DNA of 64,000 bases from Caballeronia glathei (GTDB lineage: Bacteria > Pseudomonadota > Gammaproteobacteria > Burkholderiales > Burkholderiaceae): the NCBI RefSeq assembly GCF_000698595.1, contig NZ_JFHC01000003.1, positions 1 to 64,000 on the forward strand. The letters run 5' to 3'. Below, piece by piece: positions 37,521 to 46,586 of this stretch (position 1 is its first letter; every line of letters begins with the position of its first letter). Position numbers and translations under genes: made by a program. Below the pieces are notes generated by a model, which saw nothing but the letters and a program-made list of their open reading frames with translations, had not been told where the DNA came from and made no database searches.

Positions 37521-37537
37521 TCCAGACGGCGTCTGGA
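37521..37537. repeat. Palindrome inside DUF1016 gene, copy 2
   Basis: TCCAGAC - GGC - GTCTGGA, followed by AAAT, a near copy of the palindrome 50 bases upstream and in the same reading frame (VQTASGK). Confidence 0.8.
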
Positions 37538-38350
37538 AAATCGGCGTCGGCGATGCCTGCCGCCGAGCCCGCCCTCACGGCGCTCGCGGCGCGCTTTGCG
37601 CTGCCCTGGTCGGCCTACGTCCGGCTGCTTTCCGTGAAAAGCGCCGCCGCGCGGCTTTTACGAAAGCGAAGCGCTGCGCGAAGGCTGGTCGGTCCGTCAG
37701 CTCGACCGCCAGGTGAACAGCCAGCTCTATGAGCGCCTCGCGCTGTCGCGCAACAAGGCGGCGCTGCTCGCGAAGGCGTCCGAACGCACCCCCGGCGACA
37801 CGATCACCCCCGAGGAAGCGATCAGGGACCCGTTCGTGCTGGAATTCCTGAATATCAAGGACGAATACTCCGAGTCCGATCTGGAGGATGCCCTCATCCA
37901 CCGCCTCGCGGACTTCCTGCTCGAACTCGGCGACGACTTCGCGTTCATCGGCCGGCAGCGGCGGCTGCGCATCGACGACACGTGGTTTCGCGTCGACCTC
38001 GTGTTTTTCCATCGACGGCTGAAGTGCCTCGTCATCATTGATCTGAAAGTCGGCAAATTCAGTTACGCCGACGCCGGGCAGATGCACCTCTATCTGAACT
38101 ATGCGCGCGAGCACTGGATGAAGCCCGGCGAGAATCCGCCGGTCGGGCTGATTCTGTGCGCCGCGAAGGGCAGCGCCGAGGCCCGCTACGCGCTGGACAA
38201 TCTGCCGAACAAGATTCTCGCCGCCGAATATCAGACCGTGCTCCCCGACGAGCACCTGATCGCCGAAGAACTCGAACGGTCGCGCGAGGAAGTGGAAAGG
38301 AAGCGCAGGGGCTCGGACGAGTGAGGCCAGGCAGGCGTTGGCGCACGACG

Positions 38351-38378
38351 AAAAACAAAAAGCCCGCGCGAGCGGGCT
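38351..38378 (-). terminator. Leftward intrinsic terminator, second of two
   Basis: Hairpin AGCCCGC-GCGA-GCGGGCT at 38361-38378; on the leftward strand it is followed by a T run (TTTTGTTTTT, 38360-38351). As the cytochrome operon already has a terminator at 38552-38580, this one implies read-through or a separate leftward transcript between them. Confidence 0.8.
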
Positions 38379-38551
38379 TCAAGTCGGAGGCGGGGCGAAA
38401 ACAGGCGGCGTACCTTCCGGCCAGCTCAGCCTTCACCCCGTTTGCGGTCACATGCCTGACACGGACCACGCTTACAGGATAGGTGATGCGGCGGGGGCAT
38501 CGCCAATTTTTTTGCCGGCGCGCGGGCGAGGAATGGCCAGAACCGACGGGC

Positions 38552-38580
38552 AAAAAAAAGCCCGCTCTCGTTGAGCGGGC
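38552..38580 (-). terminator. Leftward intrinsic terminator of the cytochrome/dehydrogenase unit
   Basis: Hairpin GCCCGCTC-TCGTT-GAGCGGGC (38560-38580) followed on the leftward strand by eight T (38559-38552). It lies about 170 bases after the end of the cytochrome c gene. Confidence 0.85.
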
Positions 38581-38751
38581 GTAATCCATATCGGTTGAGA
38601 CATGGAGGAGACAGGGGTAAGTATAAACCCTTAAGAGTTTTCGTCAACCCCTAAATGCGGTATTTCGCGTTTTATGCGTTCCATGCGTTTCGATTACATC
38701 AGCGCGTGCCGCGGGGCACGCGCAGGCGCGCCCCGCGGCTCCGCCCGCCGG

Positions 38752-39087
38752 CTACTTCGGCCCGAGACTGTGATAGAACGCGGCGAGATTCGCGATGTCG
38801 GCGTCGCTGAGCGGCTTCGCGACCACCGACATCATTTCGTTCTGCCGCGCCCCGGAGCGGAAGTCCTTCAGCGCCTTGACGAGGTAGTCCTCGTTCTGTC
38901 CGGCGAGATTGGGCGCTTCCGGCACCTTGGCAAGGCCGTCCATGCCGTGGCACGCCTGACACTGCACCGCCTTGGCGCGCCCGGTCTTGACATCGGCGGC
39001 GAACGACGTGCTCGTGACGCACGCGGCGGCGAGCGCCGCCATCGCCACGCGATGCCACTTAAGGGGCCGCATCGTTGGCTGCGTCAT
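38752..39087 (-). CDS. Class I cytochrome c (c553-like), periplasmic
   Basis: 111 residues. Signal peptide ends at SFA (residue 30); haem-binding site CQACH at 43-47, axial Met likely in MMSVVAKPLSDADIANLAAFYHSL. Short c-type cytochromes of this kind carry electrons from periplasmic dehydrogenases. The ATG overlaps the stop of the sugar dehydrogenase gene (ATGA), so it was meant to be its partner. That gene has lost its 5' end, so expression of the cytochrome is doubtful. Confidence 0.85.
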   Translation of the reverse strand: MTQPTMRPLKWHRVAMAALAAACVTSTSFAADVKTGRAKAVQCQACHGMDGLAKVPEAPNLAGQNEDYLVKALKDFRSGARQNEMMSVVAKPLSDADIANLAAFYHSLGPK

Positions 39088-40304
39088 TTGCCGCCCGCGT
39101 ACGAAATGCGGTAGATCGCGCCGGCGTAGTCGTCGGAGACGAGCAGCGAGCCGTCCTGCAACTGCTGCACGTCGACCGGGCGGCCCATGTATTCGCCGGT
39201 CGACGTGAGCCAGCCTTCCGCGAAGACCTCGGTTTCGCCCGCCGTGCCGTCGTCCTTGACGGTGACGTACATGAGGCGCGCGCCGATCGGCTTCGTGCGG
39301 TTCCACGAACCGTGCTCCGCCACGAAGATGCCGCCCTGATACTTCGCCGGGAACATCTTGCCCGTGTAGAACGACATGCCGAGGTCCGCCGCGTGCGGCG
39401 CGAATTCGACCTGCGGGAACACGACGTTGGCGGGCGGCGTGGCGTCCTTGTAGTCGGCCGTGCGCACCTTGCCGCCGCCGTACCACGGGAAGCCGAAGTT
39501 CTCGCCGGCCTTCGTCGCGCGGTCGAGTTCGCCGGGCGGCGTGTCGTCGCCCATGCCGTCGACCTGGTTGTCGGTGAACCACAGCGTCTTGTCCTTCGGA
39601 TTGAAGTCGAGGCCGACCGAGTTGCGCACGCCGTGTGCATAGACTTCGCGGTTCTTGCCGTCCTGATCGATGCGGATGATGCCCGCGAGGCCGTTCGTGT
39701 CGAGTGCGCCCAGCTTGGCCTTCGGCGGTACGTTCCACGGCTGGCCGAGCGCGATGTAGAGCTTCTTGTCCGGTCCGATCCGGCACGCGCGCGCGCCGTG
39801 GTTGAAGCTCTCGAACTCCGCCGGAATCAGCTTGCCCTGCGGCACGACGACGGCCGCCGCCACGTCCGGACCGCCTTCGCCGAAGAACTGCGCGGCCGGG
39901 AACGCGAGCACGCGATTTTGCTCGACGATGTACAGCACGCCGTCCGGCGAGAAGCACACGCCGTTCGGCACCTTGAACGTCACGGAACTCGCGAACGAGA
40001 CGACGTCGTCCGCGACGCGCCGCTTCGTGCGGTCCGTCACCTGCCAGACGCGCGTCTTGCGGGTTCCGACGAACACGACGCCCGTCGACGGTTCGATCGC
40101 CATGTGGCGCGCATCCGGCACGACCGCATAGAGCTCGATCTTGAAGCCGGGCGGCAGCTTGATCGCCTTCAGGTTCTCGCGCAGCGCGTCGGCGCGCTGG
40201 CCGGTCTGCGGCACGGTCTCGGCGGGCGTCTTGTTGCCCGTTTCCTTGAAATTCGACAGCGTGCTGACATTGTCCTGCGCCGCATGAGCGGGCGAGAGGC
40301 AGAC
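39084..40304 (-). pseudogene. PQQ-type sugar (sorbosone) dehydrogenase, 5' end lost
   Basis: Beta-propeller quinoprotein of the sorbosone/glucose dehydrogenase family, about 400 residues from KLPPGFKIELYAVVPDARHMAIEP to DYAGAIYRISYAGGK. The mature part is intact, but the frame enters it at VCLSPAHAAQDN, the very end of a signal peptide, and upstream of about 40304 the DNA belongs to a gene on the other strand. The only in-frame ATG (40397) is antisense to that gene and would give an unrelated leader. The start, signal peptide core and promoter therefore seem deleted. Confidence 0.75.
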
Positions 40305-40305
40305 C

Positions 40306-40941
40306 TTCGCGTTCGGCGAACTGCAGCCGGGCGAAACCGTCGACGTGGACACGATCAAGGCGATCGGCGTGTGGGACACCGTCGGCGCGCTCGGCATCCC
40401 GATCTATCTGGACGACGAGAACAAGGACATCGACGTGTTCCGCTTCGCGGACACCGCGCTCAACAAGAAGGTCCAGTTCGGCATCCACGCGATCAGCCTC
40501 GACGAACAGCGCACCGACTTCACGCCGACCTTCTGGGACGCCCGCGACGGCATCACGCAAGTGCTCTTTGCGGGCGCGCATGCGGATGTCGGCGGCGGCT
40601 ACCCGGTCACGGAATCGGGACTGTCCGACATCGCGTGCGAGTGGATGCTCGGGCGCCTCGCCGATCCCGCGATCGGGCTGCAGCTGAAGCCCCAGCCGTG
40701 GGCGTTCAAGCCCGACTTCTTCGGTGTCAGCCACGAGCCGTGGGCGCAGATTCCGTTCTCGGTGCGTCCGCGCGGACCGCGCGGGCCGATCCGCTTCCCC
40801 GCCGACATCGGCGCCCATGTCTCGATCGCGCGCCGGATGGGCATCGATCCGCAAACGGGCCAGCGCGTCGCCGTGACCCCGCAGTACCTGCCCGCGGCGC
40901 TCTCCGAGCAACTGGGCGCGAACCGCGTCTGGGTCAGCTGA
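40306..40941 (+). pseudogene. DUF2235 (Tle1-like) hydrolase fragment, 5' end lost
   Basis: About 210 residues of the C-terminal part of a DUF2235 alpha/beta hydrolase, the family of type VI secretion phospholipase effectors: DTIKAIGVWDTVGALGIPIY, then VLFAGAHADVGGGYPVTESGLSDIACEWMLG (Asp/His region). The GxSxG nucleophile part that should lie upstream is missing. A GTG at 40345 is the first possible start. The frame closes at 40285-40287, close to where the sugar dehydrogenase homology begins on the opposite strand, so the two truncated genes share a junction near 40290-40345. Confidence 0.75.
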
Positions 40942-41643
40942 AGCGCCGGGCGCGTGGCGGCCCGCCGCGCCTGAGCGGCATTCAGGCCGCCACGCGCTCG
41001 GGCAGCGCGCCGAGCCGCGCCACCGGCGACACCGCGATAATCGCTAGGCATCAATTGAATGGCGTCGCCGGCTTAACAGCGTAGTCGCTATCGCCGCAGG
41101 GTTCAATCGGAATGCGTGCGTTAGCGTACGAACGTAATGGATCGCTAATGAATGCGGAAGCATTCGCATGGCGGACCGGCGAGGCATACTCGCCGGCCGC
41201 AAGGCACATGAGATAGCGAATCCGTATCCGTGACCGGTTGTTTTAGATCGCGAAGATTTCTGGCTCTCCCGGCGCATGAACGCGACCGCGCGCCTTCATA
41301 CAGAATATGTCCGATTGCGCATTCGTGTCCCCGATCGGAGCACTTCATTCGCTTCTTCAATAATCGCCATTCGCGCTCCGGAGCGTTCCGGATTTCGCGC
41401 TTCGATACGAGCCGTTAATTGCCGCCCGGTTTTATGCGCCGTGCAATTGATTGCGTCCGTAAAGGCTGCAATTCGCGAATAGCCGCGATCTCGCGCGCGA
41501 AGAGAATGGGCCCGGGCGTTTTCGTCCATCCGGTCGTGCGCACGGCGGGCGGCCGCGCAGGTCGCCTGCATGCCAATCGCAGATGCCGAAGCTTCGGGCA
41601 GACGGAAGCGGCCCACGGAGAAGGCTGTCGATGCGAGCGCTTC
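40942..41643. other. Intergenic region of lower GC, no gene seen
   Basis: About 700 bases. From 41040 to 41480 it is clearly less GC-rich than its neighbours. The reading frames here (60-105 residues on both strands) have no ribosome binding sites, no family resemblance and unlike codon use. No tRNA or repeat was found. It may be non-coding remains of a transferred or decayed segment next to the truncated genes. Confidence 0.4.
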
Positions 41644-42009
41644 TCAGTCGGCGAGACGCTTGTCGGCCAGCGCGCGCCTGCAGTCATCGAACACGCGCGC
41701 AACGAGTGCCGATTCGTAGTTCAGGTCGTCGCTTTCGAGAATCTCTTCGACTGCGTCGAGCGCCCAGTCCGCGTTCACGTGTCCCGCGTTCTGTCTCGCG
41801 AGTCCGTCCGCGATCGCCGACAGCTTCGCGACGGAAAGCCAGTCCGCGTGCCGCTGATGCCTCTCGAGCCACTTGCGCGACGCCTGCACGTAGAAGGCGG
41901 GCGTCGGCCACGATTCGTTCAGGTAGTAGTTTCCGAGGCTGCCGCAGGTCAGCCAGCAGAGCAGTTCCACGCGGTCGCGCGGAGTAAGGCGGTGACGTGC
42001 ATCATTCAT
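41644..42009 (-). CDS. Hypothetical protein, cytosolic
   Basis: 121 residues from MNDARHRLTPRDRVELLCWLTCGSLGNYYLNESWP. Codon use and GC are like those of true genes here. It is helical and acidic in the C-terminal half, with no signal peptide. The start is unsure: a GTG four codons upstream is possible and neither has a strong ribosome binding site. No family recognised. Confidence 0.55.
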   Translation of the reverse strand: MNDARHRLTPRDRVELLCWLTCGSLGNYYLNESWPTPAFYVQASRKWLERHQRHADWLSVAKLSAIADGLARQNAGHVNADWALDAVEEILESDDLNYESALVARVFDDCRRALADKRLAD

Positions 42010-42188
42010 GGCGGCACTCACGAAGACGATTGATGTAGCCCGGATATCGTTTCCTTCACGAAAACAATATCAGATCATTTTGCAATGCGGTACCTGCCGT
42101 TTTCCGCCAAAAGCGCGGGCGGCGCGGTCAGACTGCATCGCTTGGTGCGGGCGGTATCATGCGTCGCGTCAAGTCGCCCGGATGGCCG

Positions 42189-42410
42189 CTACGTGATGAT
42201 CTCGTCGCACCATTCGAGCGCCCACGCACGGGCGCAATGAAGCGCGTCGGATTCGTTCGGGAAGGCATCGAGTTCGCCGGAATCGTGCGTCTCGCCGTGT
42301 GCGCGTCCCGCTGGCGGCGCCTCGGTGATCGTGGCGCGGGCGTAGTAGCGTCCGTCTTCGTCGTGCCGTGCGCGGCAGTCGATGTGAAACGTCTTGTAGT
42401 CGAATCGCAT
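42189..42410 (-). CDS. Small hypothetical protein
   Basis: 73 residues, acidic, with Trp and Cys near the end (CARAWALEWCDEIIT). GGAGA lies six bases before the ATG. It resembles the small YARATI(T)-type proteins common in Burkholderia, with no known role. It is divergent from the pyruvyltransferase-like gene. Confidence 0.6.
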   Translation of the reverse strand: MRFDYKTFHIDCRARHDEDGRYYARATITEAPPAGRAHGETHDSGELDAFPNESDALHCARAWALEWCDEIIT

Positions 42411-42579
42411 GCTCGTCTCCGTGGATTCGCGAAAATCCTAGCATGTCGAGCAAATTGCCGGCCTGCACGCGATGCGCCGCGGGCGCACTTGTTATTCCGC
42501 GCTGTCCGCTGGCCGCTCGCCCGGCAGGGAGAATGCGCGCGGACGTATCCTTTTGCGAGATCTTTCGCTTTCGGGGCGC

Positions 42580-43809
42580 ATGCTTGTGACTCACGCCAGA
42601 TCGCCGGACAATCCGACCATTCTCTTCGGCGCGTTCGATCGCCACAACTTCGGCGACCTGCTGTTTCCGCACGTGGCCGCGCGCCTCTTCGGACACGGCG
42701 ATTTCATCTTCGCCGGACTGGCCGCGCGCGACCTGCGCGCCTGGGGCGGACATCGCGTGGAAGCGCTCGCGCCGCTCGCGGCGCGCTTGCGCGAGCGTGC
42801 GGTCAACCTCGTGCACGTGGGCGGCGAGGTGCTGACCTGTGACGCCTGGGAGGCAGCGGTCATGCTTCTCACGCCAGACGAGGCGCAGCAGACCATCGCG
42901 CGCTTCGCCACATCGCCCGGGGAGCGCTTGGCGTGGGCGCGCGCCGCACTGGGGCACGCGGCGCTCGCGCCCTACGCGGTGTCGCGGGACATGTTTCCGC
43001 ATGCCGCGAGCGTGATCTACGACGCAGTCGGCGGCGCCGGTCTCGATGCGTGCGCGCCGGCACTGCGCGCCGAAGTGCTGGCGAAGCTCGGCGCCGCCGA
43101 CGACATCAGCGTGCGCGATGCGCGCACGCAATCGCAGCTCGAGTCGGCGGGCATTGCGGCGCGGCTCTTTCCCGACCCTGCCGTGATGGTCGCGGACCTG
43201 TTCGGCGCGCACATCCGCCAGCACGCGCAGCGGGGCGAGTTGCTCGCGTTGTCCCGAGCGTTCCCCCGGGGATATATCGCGGTGCAGTTCAGCGCCGATT
43301 TCGGCGACGACGCCACGCTCGGGCAAATCGCCGCGCAACTGGACCGGTATGCGAAGCGCGGCGGGCTCGGCGTGGTGTTCTTTCGGGCGGGCGCGGCGCC
43401 GTGGCATGACGACGTTGCGTGCTACGAGCGCACCGCGGGCCGCATGCATGCGGCGCCGGTGAAGTTATTCCGCTCGCTGAACGTGTGGGACATCTGCGCG
43501 CTGATCGCGGCGAGCCGCCTTTATCTGGGAAGCAGCCTGCACGGCCGGATCGTCGCGATGGCGTTCGCGCTGCCGCGCGTGAATCTGCGGCATTCGGCGC
43601 CCGCCGCGCAGCCCGCCAAGCAGGCCGCGTTCGCGGCCACCTGGGACGACGCCGTGAGTCCGGCGGCGGTCGATGTCGACGACATCGCCGACGGCATCGC
43701 CCATGCGCTCGCCGCGGACCCCGCCCGGCTTCGGCGCACGGCGCGTGAACTCGTGATCCGCTACCGCCGTGGATTCGCGCCGATCCGCGCGGCGCTCGCC
43801 CTGCCGTGA
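42580..43809 (+). CDS. Polysaccharide pyruvyl transferase family protein
   Basis: 409 residues. Opening TILFGAFDRHNFGDLLFPHVAARLF matches the GxxGNFGD-type N-terminal motif of the family, and the end has SRLYLGSSLHGRIVAMAFALPRVNL, the SLHG motif. Members add ketal pyruvate to exopolysaccharide sugars. No glycosyltransferases lie nearby, so its substrate is unclear. The ATG at 42580 is used because homology begins shortly after it; upstream in-frame sequence reads randomly. Confidence 0.82.
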   Translation: MLVTHARSPDNPTILFGAFDRHNFGDLLFPHVAARLFGHGDFIFAGLAARDLRAWGGHRVEALAPLAARLRERAVNLVHVGGEVLTCDAWEAAVMLLTPDEAQQTIARFATSPGERLAWARAALGHAALAPYAVSRDMFPHAASVIYDAVGGAGLDACAPALRAEVLAKLGAADDISVRDARTQSQLESAGIAARLFPDPAVMVADLFGAHIRQHAQRGELLALSRAFPRGYIAVQFSADFGDDATLGQIAAQLDRYAKRGGLGVVFFRAGAAPWHDDVACYERTAGRMHAAPVKLFRSLNVWDICALIAASRLYLGSSLHGRIVAMAFALPRVNLRHSAPAAQPAKQAAFAATWDDAVSPAAVDVDDIADGIAHALAADPARLRRTARELVIRYRRGFAPIRAALALP

Positions 43810-43816
43810 TCGGGGC

Positions 43817-43852
43817 GCACGTGTTGCACGTGCCGCACGTGCCCCACGCGCC
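43817..43852. repeat. Four imperfect tandem 9-bp repeats
   Basis: GCACGTGTT, GCACGTGCC, GCACGTGCC and CCACGCGCC in a row between the convergent pyruvyltransferase-like and LysR genes. Each of the first three holds the palindrome CACGTG. Role unknown. Confidence 0.7.
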
Positions 43853-43857
43853 TTGTT

Positions 43858-44733
43858 TCACTCATTCGTCGCGTGCTGCAGGAACGCCCGCACGGCTGGC
43901 GCGCGCTCGAAGCGCCGGAACGCCAGCGCCACTTCCGAGAGAATCGGCTTGCCCGCGATCGGCCGGTACTCGACGCCCGGCAGCACGACGCAGCCGGCGA
44001 CCGAGTGCGGCACGACCGCGACTTCGCCACCGAGCGAAACGCGCGCGACGACCGCCGCCAGCGTGCCCGGCCGCGCCGCGACCTTCGGCGTGAAACGCCC
44101 GCGCCGCGCCACTTCCTGCGTGCCGTATTCCTGCTCCGGCAGCACGAACGACTCGTCGCGCAACTGGGCGGGCGACACGGCCTGCGCCACGGCGAGCGGC
44201 GAATCCGCCGGCAGCGCCAGAATGAACGTGTCGCGATGCACGGTCCTCACCTGAACGCCTTCGGGAAGCCGGATCGGCGGACGGACGTAGGCCACGTCGA
44301 TCCGGCCGTCGTCGAGCATCGCGCCCACCTCGCTCATCACCACCTCGCGAATGCCGACCTCGATCCGCGGGTGGATCGCGCGAAAGCCGCGCACCGTGTT
44401 CTGCAGCACGCCGGAGAAGACCGCCGAGCCGACGTATCCCACCGCGATCCGGCCAAGTTCGCCGCGCTCCGCCAGTTCCGCGAGTTCGGCGCCGCGAGCG
44501 AGGTGATCGAGCGCGGCGAGCGCCTCGGCGAGATACGCCTCGCCGGCGGCGCTGAGCGCGACGGAGCGCTTCGTGCGATGAAAGAGGCGCACGCCGAGCA
44601 GGCGCTCGGCTTCCTGGATCTGCTTGGTGAGCGCGGGCGGGGCGATGCCGAGTTCCTCCGCCGCGCGCGCGAAATGCAGATGCCGGGCCACGCTGACGAA
44701 ACAGCGGATGTGGCGAAGTTCGACGGCGCGCAT
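43858..44733 (-). CDS. LysR-family transcriptional regulator
   Basis: 291 residues. Winged helix-turn-helix at the N-terminus (ELRHIRCFVSVARHLHFARAAEELGIAPPALTKQIQEAERLLGVRLFHRTKRSVALSAAG) and a periplasmic-binding-like effector domain. It is divergent from the MFS exporter starting at 44867, with about 130 bases between, so it is expected to control it. Confidence 0.92.
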   Translation of the reverse strand: MRAVELRHIRCFVSVARHLHFARAAEELGIAPPALTKQIQEAERLLGVRLFHRTKRSVALSAAGEAYLAEALAALDHLARGAELAELAERGELGRIAVGYVGSAVFSGVLQNTVRGFRAIHPRIEVGIREVVMSEVGAMLDDGRIDVAYVRPPIRLPEGVQVRTVHRDTFILALPADSPLAVAQAVSPAQLRDESFVLPEQEYGTQEVARRGRFTPKVAARPGTLAAVVARVSLGGEVAVVPHSVAGCVVLPGVEYRPIAGKPILSEVALAFRRFERAPAVRAFLQHATNE

Positions 44734-44866
44734 GGAATTTCAAAATTCGTTAATTATCTTGCGATTCTATGGCAATGACTCGAAACAGGGAGAAAGTTAG
44801 TATCGGGTGACCCCGATTGGACGCCCGATTCATCCCTATCCCTGTCTCTATCTCCTGTTCGCCGCC

Positions 44867-46465
44867 ATGTCCCAGACCTCCGAGGAGAACCCGGTGCCCG
44901 CTTCCGCCGCCACGGCGCCGCCCGCCGCATCGAGCCGCGCTGCGGCGCGCTTCGTGCTCGCCACTGCGTCGGCGGCCTGCGCGCTGATCGTGCTCGACAC
45001 CAACGTCGTCGCCGTCTCGCTGCCTTCCATCGCGCGCTCGTTCCACGCGGGGTTCGCGGAAGTCGAGTGGGTGGTGAGCGCGTACATGGTCGCCTTCGCG
45101 TCCTGCCTGTTGCCCGCCGGGGCGCTGGCGGACCGCTTCGGGCGCAAGAAGATGCTGCTCGCGGGGCTCGCGGTGTTCTTCGTCGCGTCGCTCGGATGCG
45201 GGATCGCGCCGTCGGCGGTGGCGCTCGACATCGCCCGGGCGGTCAAGGGCGTGGGCGCGGCGATGCTGCTTACCTCGGCGCTCGCCGTAATCGCCAACAC
45301 GTTCCACGAGGGCGCCGAACGCGCCCGCGCCTGGGCAGTGTGGGGAACCTGCATGGGGCTCGCGACCACCGTGGCGCCGCTCGTCGGCGGTGCAATCACG
45401 CAGTGGTTCGGCTGGCGCTGGATCTTCCTGCTGAACCTGCCGGTGTGCGCCGTGCTCGCGTGGTGCGCGCTGCGCGCGATCCGCGAGTCCCGCAACCCCG
45501 ACGCCGGTCCCGTCGATGTCGCCGGCAGCGCGCTGTTCGGCATCGCGCTCGCGCTCGGCATCTGGGCGCTGATCGGCGCGCAGGCGGACGGCTGGGCGAG
45601 CTGGAAGACGCAGGGCCGGATCGCGGGCTGCGCGGTGCTGCTGATCGGCTTCGTGCAGGTCGAGCGGCTGCGCGCCCACCCGATGATCGATCTCCAGCTT
45701 TTCCGCCAGCCGCGCTTCGTCGCCGCCGTGCTGGCGATGTTCGGCTATGCCGCGTGTGCGCAGGTGATGATGACGTTCCTGCCGCTCTACCTGCAGAACG
45801 CGTTTGGCTTCTCGGCCGTCCATGCGGGCGTCGGCATGCTGCCGTTCGCGATCGCGATGATCGTCGGGCCGTACGTTGGCGCGGCGCTGTCGAAGCGCCT
45901 GTCGAGCGTCGCGCTGCTCACGCTCGGGCTGGTCCTGATCGGCGCGGGCAATCTGCTGACGGCGTTCGTTGCGAGCGACGCGCGCTACGGGCTGATCGCG
46001 CTCGGCATGATCGTCACCGGCTGCGGGGCGGGCGTGCTCAACGGCGACACGCAAAAGGCGATCATGGCCTGCGTGCCGGCGAGCCGCACCGGCATGGCCT
46101 CCGGCATCAGCACGACGACACGGTTCACCGCCATCGTCACGTCGGTGGGCGTGCTCGGCGCCGTGCTCGCGGCGCGCACGCATGCGGCGCTCGACGCGCA
46201 CCTGGGCGGCATGCCCGCGCTGCGGGCAAATCTGGACGCGAGCTTCCTGTCGCGCGTGCTCGCGGGCGATCTTGCGGATGCGAGCGCGCATCTGCCCGCC
46301 GCCGCGCGGGCCGTGCTCGATGGCGCGGCGCGTGCTAGTTTCGCAAGCGGCTTCGCATCTGCGCTCTGCGTGGCAGGGGCTGGGGCGGTCGTCATCGCGG
46401 GGTCGGTGTGGATGCTGGCGGGCCGGCGGCGGGAATCGGGCGTCCAGCGCGCGGTTTCAACGTAG
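44867..46465 (+). CDS. MFS drug/organic-compound exporter, DHA2 (14-helix) family
   Basis: 532 residues, 14 predicted membrane helices. The segments IVLDTNVVAVSLPSIARSF, ADRFGRKKMLLAG (loop 2-3) and WRWIFLLNLPVC identify the EmrB/QacA-like DHA2 group. Cargo unknown. The start at MSQTSEENP fits; an upstream GTG at 44807 would add 20 residues. The final extracytoplasmic loop (about 440-490) is long and Ala-rich. Confidence 0.9.
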   Translation: MSQTSEENPVPASAATAPPAASSRAAARFVLATASAACALIVLDTNVVAVSLPSIARSFHAGFAEVEWVVSAYMVAFASCLLPAGALADRFGRKKMLLAGLAVFFVASLGCGIAPSAVALDIARAVKGVGAAMLLTSALAVIANTFHEGAERARAWAVWGTCMGLATTVAPLVGGAITQWFGWRWIFLLNLPVCAVLAWCALRAIRESRNPDAGPVDVAGSALFGIALALGIWALIGAQADGWASWKTQGRIAGCAVLLIGFVQVERLRAHPMIDLQLFRQPRFVAAVLAMFGYAACAQVMMTFLPLYLQNAFGFSAVHAGVGMLPFAIAMIVGPYVGAALSKRLSSVALLTLGLVLIGAGNLLTAFVASDARYGLIALGMIVTGCGAGVLNGDTQKAIMACVPASRTGMASGISTTTRFTAIVTSVGVLGAVLAARTHAALDAHLGGMPALRANLDASFLSRVLAGDLADASAHLPAAARAVLDGAARASFASGFASALCVAGAGAVVIAGSVWMLAGRRRESGVQRAVST

Positions 46466-46586
46466 ACACGGGTGCGGTGATTCGGGCTGCACGACGAGGA
46501 AACCGATTCGATCCGGGATGCTATTCTCGGGTGTGGTTTTCAACCGCCCGGCTTTGCAGCAGGGGCCTCGTGGAAGGAGAATCGTC

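Larger units (their letters stand above)
37169..38324 (+). pseudogene. YhcG/DUF1016-type nuclease, frameshifted
   Basis: The N-terminal part (37169-37654) is the DUF1016 helical domain (YWEIGRRIVEFEQAGSERAGYGDALVARLATDLTRRFGRGF). Homology continues in another frame from 37656 (FYESEALREGWSVRQLDRQVNSQLYERLALSRNK) through the PDDEXK-type nuclease domain (DDTWFRVDLVFFHRRLKCLVIIDLK) to 38324. One extra C at 37655 would explain the shift; it is not in a homopolymer. Reconstructed length about 384 residues, near the family norm. Unless this is a sequencing error or recoding, the protein is broken. The nuclease part could be made separately from the ATG at 37713. Confidence 0.85.
38325..38751. other. 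Intergenic region with two leftward terminators
   Basis: 427 bases between the DUF1016 remnant and the leftward cytochrome gene. It holds two hairpins, both with the T run on the leftward strand (separate entries), and an AT-rich near-palindrome AAACCCTTAAGAGTTT (about 38624-38639). The 170 bases between the hairpins have no coding look. Confidence 0.6.

Noticed and set aside
41145..41482. Several 60-70 residue frames on both strands
   Set aside because: Overlapping each other, no ribosome binding sites, composition unlike nearby genes.
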